Assembly (NCBI GenBank): GCA_035640475.1
Contig: DASQWC010000062.1
Coordinates: 1 to 5,241, forward strand
Direction: 5' to 3'
From: DASQWC01 sp035640475
GTDB lineage: Bacteria; Actinomycetota; JAICYB01
Length of the DNA: 5,241 bases
Part shown: in pieces, positions 3,074 to 5,241 of the stretch
Numbering within the stretch: the first letter of the stretch is position 1
Layout of the letters: every line of letters begins with the position of its first letter
Notes under the pieces: generated by a model
The model's input: the letters and a program-made list of their open reading frames with translations, nothing else
The model's database searches: none
What the model was told of the DNA's origin: nothing
Position numbers and translations under genes: made by a program

Positions 3074-5241
3074 ATGTTGAGCAGACAAGCGGAATCCGAC
3101 GCGACGTCAACGCCCACCGCCGTGCGACGGCGCATTCTCGCGCCGGTCGCCACGGCGTTCGGGCAGATTCGCGTTCGGAAGACACTTGCGCTTGGTGTTG
3201 TGCTCGCGCTCGGAGGGCTCAGTGCGTCAACCGGGCTCGGCGCCCCGATGAGCGGCGCGAGTTCGTCGCCGGTTGCGGACGCGGACAGCAGCGAGTCGTC
3301 TTCCTCGCCCGCTTCGTCCTCGCCGTCTCTCGCCGGCGGCTACATCGTCGCCTTCCGCGCGGGCGTCTCGAGCGACGAGCAGGCCGCGGCCCTTGCGGAC
3401 GTCGGTGCCGTCGAGATCTCGGCGATTCCGGCGCTTCGGATGCACGCCGTTACTCTCCCCGACGAAGCCGCCGAAGCATCGCTCGGCGCGGATGCCCGAG
3501 TCGATCGCGTCGAGGCCGACGCGACGCGTGCTGCGCAGGGGCAGCCCAACGACACTCAGTACGAAGAGCAGTGGTCGCTGCCGCGGATCGGCTGGGATCA
3601 GGTCTACGGCGACGTCGAGCCGGCGGGCTCGGCGACGGTCGCGATTCTCGACACCGGCATCAACGGCTCCCATCCCGACCTCGCCGGCAAGATCGTGGCA
3701 GGCGCAGACGTCGTCGACGGCCAGGGTGACGCGACGTCGGACCCGAACGGCCACGGCACGGCGATGGCCGGTATCGTCGCGGCCGCGACGAACAACGGCG
3801 ACGGCATCGCCGGCGTCGGCTACGCGGGCGTCGACGTCATGCCCGTCCGAGTCCTCGGCGCCGACGGCACCGGTCAGGACAGCGACATCATCGAGGGCGT
3901 CGTCTACGCAGCCGATCACGGCGCGGACGTCATCCTCATGGCGTTCTCGAACCCGGGGTATTCGGCGTCTCTTCAACAGGCAATCGACTACGCGTGGGAG
4001 CACGGGTCGGTTCTCGTCGCTGCGGTGGGCAACGGTTCCTCAGCGGAACCGACATTCCCCGCCGGCGACCGCGGCGTCATGGGCGTCTCGAGCACCGACA
4101 TGACGGACGCGCTGAGTTGGACGAGCAACTACGGCCCGGCGGCGTTCGTCGCAGCTCCCGGCGAGGACATCGCGACGACGGCCGCCGGTGGCGGCTACTC
4201 GTCGATGTCGGGCACGTCGGCCGCGGCTGCGATCGTGGCTGGCGCCGCCGGTCTCATCAAGGCGTCGTCGTTCACGGCGTCGAACGGCATGACCGTCTCG
4301 CGCCTTGCGCGGAACGCGGATCCCGCGGGAAGCGTCGGCCAGACCGGCAACGGCCGCGTGAACCTCGCCCGCGCGATCTTCGACTCTTCGACAGACGAGA
4401 TCCAACCCGCTGGCGCCGCGCCTATCGGGGACGGCGGGCCGCTCGTCGGTCCGTACGAGGCGGCGGTGGTCAACAGCGTGTCCGTCACGTTCCCGATCAA
4501 CAACGTCACCTACAACACGAGCAGCTACACGGCCGGGGGTGGAGACCTCCACGGCACCGTCCAGTGGTCGAGCGGCAGCACCGATAACGGCCGCGGCGTG
4601 TTGGTGAGCATCAAGCGGAACAGTGACGGCCAGTATTGGGGCGGTAGTGCCTTCGACGGCGGAACGACCGAAGTCTTCAGCAGCGCGACCTGCTCCGGGT
4701 GCACCGGCAACGGGAGTAAGAACTGGTCGTATGCATTCGCGCTTCCCGCGGACGGCTCCTACACGGTCACGGCGCGGGGCACGCAGAACAGCGCTCCGAA
4801 CGTCGACAGCACCCCGAACACGTTCACGGTCGACAAGACGGCTCCCGGCGCGCCAACTGTGACGAGCCCGGCGAACGCCGTGACGGTGAATACGTCGCCG
4901 TTCTCGGTCACGGGTACGGCCGAGGCGAACTCGCTGGTGCGGATTTGGACGGATGCGAACAACAACGGCGTCAAGGACGCGGGTGAGACGACGCTGCGCG
5001 GTTCGCAGCAGCTCTCCGGCGGCGCGACGAGCTATTCGATCAGCGTCACGCTGACGAGCAACGCGGCCAACGATCTCGTCGTGACCGCGACCGATGCGGT
5101 CGGCAACGAAAGCGCGGCCGCGGATGTGCCGCGGATCACGCACGACAACACCGCACCGGCGGCGCCGTCTGCGCCTGACCTGGACGCGGCCAGCGACAGC
5201 GGCAGCTCGAGCACCGACAACATCACGAATGACGACACGCC
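3074..5241 (+). CDS. Secreted S8 subtilisin-like protease with I9 propeptide and C-terminal Ig-like repeats (3' end outside window)
   Basis: 722 codons are visible and the frame runs off the window. An unusually long N-region (1-36, basic) precedes a hydrophobic segment (about 37-57), a signal peptide or anchor, then a Ser-rich linker (59-87). Residues 88-153 look like an inhibitor I9 propeptide (GGYIVAFRAG to VDRVEADATRA). The catalytic domain spans about 165-434: Asp193 in AILDTGINGSHPDL, His227 in DPNGHGTAMAGIVAA, oxyanion Asn320 in VLVAAVGN and Ser382 in SMSGTSAAAAIVAG, with spacings close to subtilisin. The usual Met/Pro/His after GTS are replaced by Ala/Ala/Ile. Then come Ig-like modules: about 463-590 (with Cys540-x-x-Cys543 and the segment GQYWGGSAF), 591-690 (starting DKTAPGAP at 587, with a calcium-loop-like DANNNGVKDAGE at 627-638), and a third starting DNTAPAAP at 691, a 104-residue period. 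Likely an exported protease attached to or acting at the cell surface. Substrate unknown. Confidence 0.93.
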   Translation, partial: MLSRQAESDATSTPTAVRRRILAPVATAFGQIRVRKTLALGVVLALGGLSASTGLGAPMSGASSSPVADADSSESSSSPASSSPSLAGGYIVAFRAGVSSDEQAAALADVGAVEISAIPALRMHAVTLPDEAAEASLGADARVDRVEADATRAAQGQPNDTQYEEQWSLPRIGWDQVYGDVEPAGSATVAILDTGINGSHPDLAGKIVAGADVVDGQGDATSDPNGHGTAMAGIVAAATNNGDGIAGVGYAGVDVMPVRVLGADGTGQDSDIIEGVVYAADHGADVILMAFSNPGYSASLQQAIDYAWEHGSVLVAAVGNGSSAEPTFPAGDRGVMGVSSTDMTDALSWTSNYGPAAFVAAPGEDIATTAAGGGYSSMSGTSAAAAIVAGAAGLIKASSFTASNGMTVSRLARNADPAGSVGQTGNGRVNLARAIFDSSTDEIQPAGAAPIGDGGPLVGPYEAAVVNSVSVTFPINNVTYNTSSYTAGGGDLHGTVQWSSGSTDNGRGVLVSIKRNSDGQYWGGSAFDGGTTEVFSSATCSGCTGNGSKNWSYAFALPADGSYTVTARGTQNSAPNVDSTPNTFTVDKTAPGAPTVTSPANAVTVNTSPFSVTGTAEANSLVRIWTDANNNGVKDAGETTLRGSQQLSGGATSYSISVTLTSNAANDLVVTATDAVGNESAAADVPRITHDNTAPAAPSAPDLDAASDSGSSSTDNITNDDT

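Noticed and set aside
2932..3153. Minus-strand 73-codon frame covering the protease start and upstream hairpins
   Set aside because: It overlaps the protease ribosome binding site and signal sequence antisense, has no recognisable domain and lacks coding bias.
3227..4003. Minus-strand 258-codon open frame
   Set aside because: Composition is Arg/Asp/Val-rich and it mirrors the propeptide and catalytic domain of the subtilisin. No ribosome binding site or family.
4040..5143. Minus-strand 367-codon open frame opposite the protease gene
   Set aside because: Arg/Asp/Val-rich translation with no domain. The sense frame carries the full S8 catalytic motifs and Ig-like repeats, so this is an antisense shadow of GC-rich codons.

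Overview
The window is GC-rich bacterial chromosome with strong G/C preference at third codon positions. HtrA and subtilisin families, alternative GTG/TTG starts and Ser/Ala-rich secreted proteins fit a soil or aquatic actinobacterium, possibly Thermoleophilia (Solirubrobacterales-like). That placement is an inference from style, not from a marker gene.

Layout. (1) Positions 1-480, + strand: the 3' end of an HtrA/DegP-type serine protease (end of the protease domain plus one PDZ domain). (2) Positions 483-1983, - strand: a two-gene unit. A membrane-anchored, probably extracytoplasmic protein with a LamG/concanavalin-like beta-sandwich is followed, after one base, by a GTG-started nucleotidyltransferase-fold protein. 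The second gene converges on htrA with only 2 bp between the stop codons. (3) Positions 2116-2283, - strand: a 55-residue DUF1059-like protein with a good ribosome binding site and a perfect TTGACA -35 box. (4) Positions 2402-2692, + strand: an enigmatic stretch in which the 5' half of a tRNA gene (acceptor strand, complete D-arm, start of the anticodon arm) is embedded in an 85-codon open frame. No T-arm follows, so it is not a working tRNA as seen. (5) Positions 2693-3073: a 381-bp gap without a convincing gene, with six closely spaced inverted repeats. (6) Positions 3074-5241, + strand: the 5' part (722 codons visible) of a large secreted S8 subtilisin-like protease with an I9-type propeptide, an intact Asp/His/Ser triad and a C-terminal series of Ig-like modules that runs off the window.

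The theme is the cell envelope: a quality-control protease (HtrA), a membrane-anchored beta-sandwich protein and a large exported protease with adhesin-like repeats. I see no defence system, CRISPR array, insertion sequence or complete RNA gene. The least explained part is 2435-3073: the tRNA half inside an ORF, and the hairpin-rich leader region of the protease.
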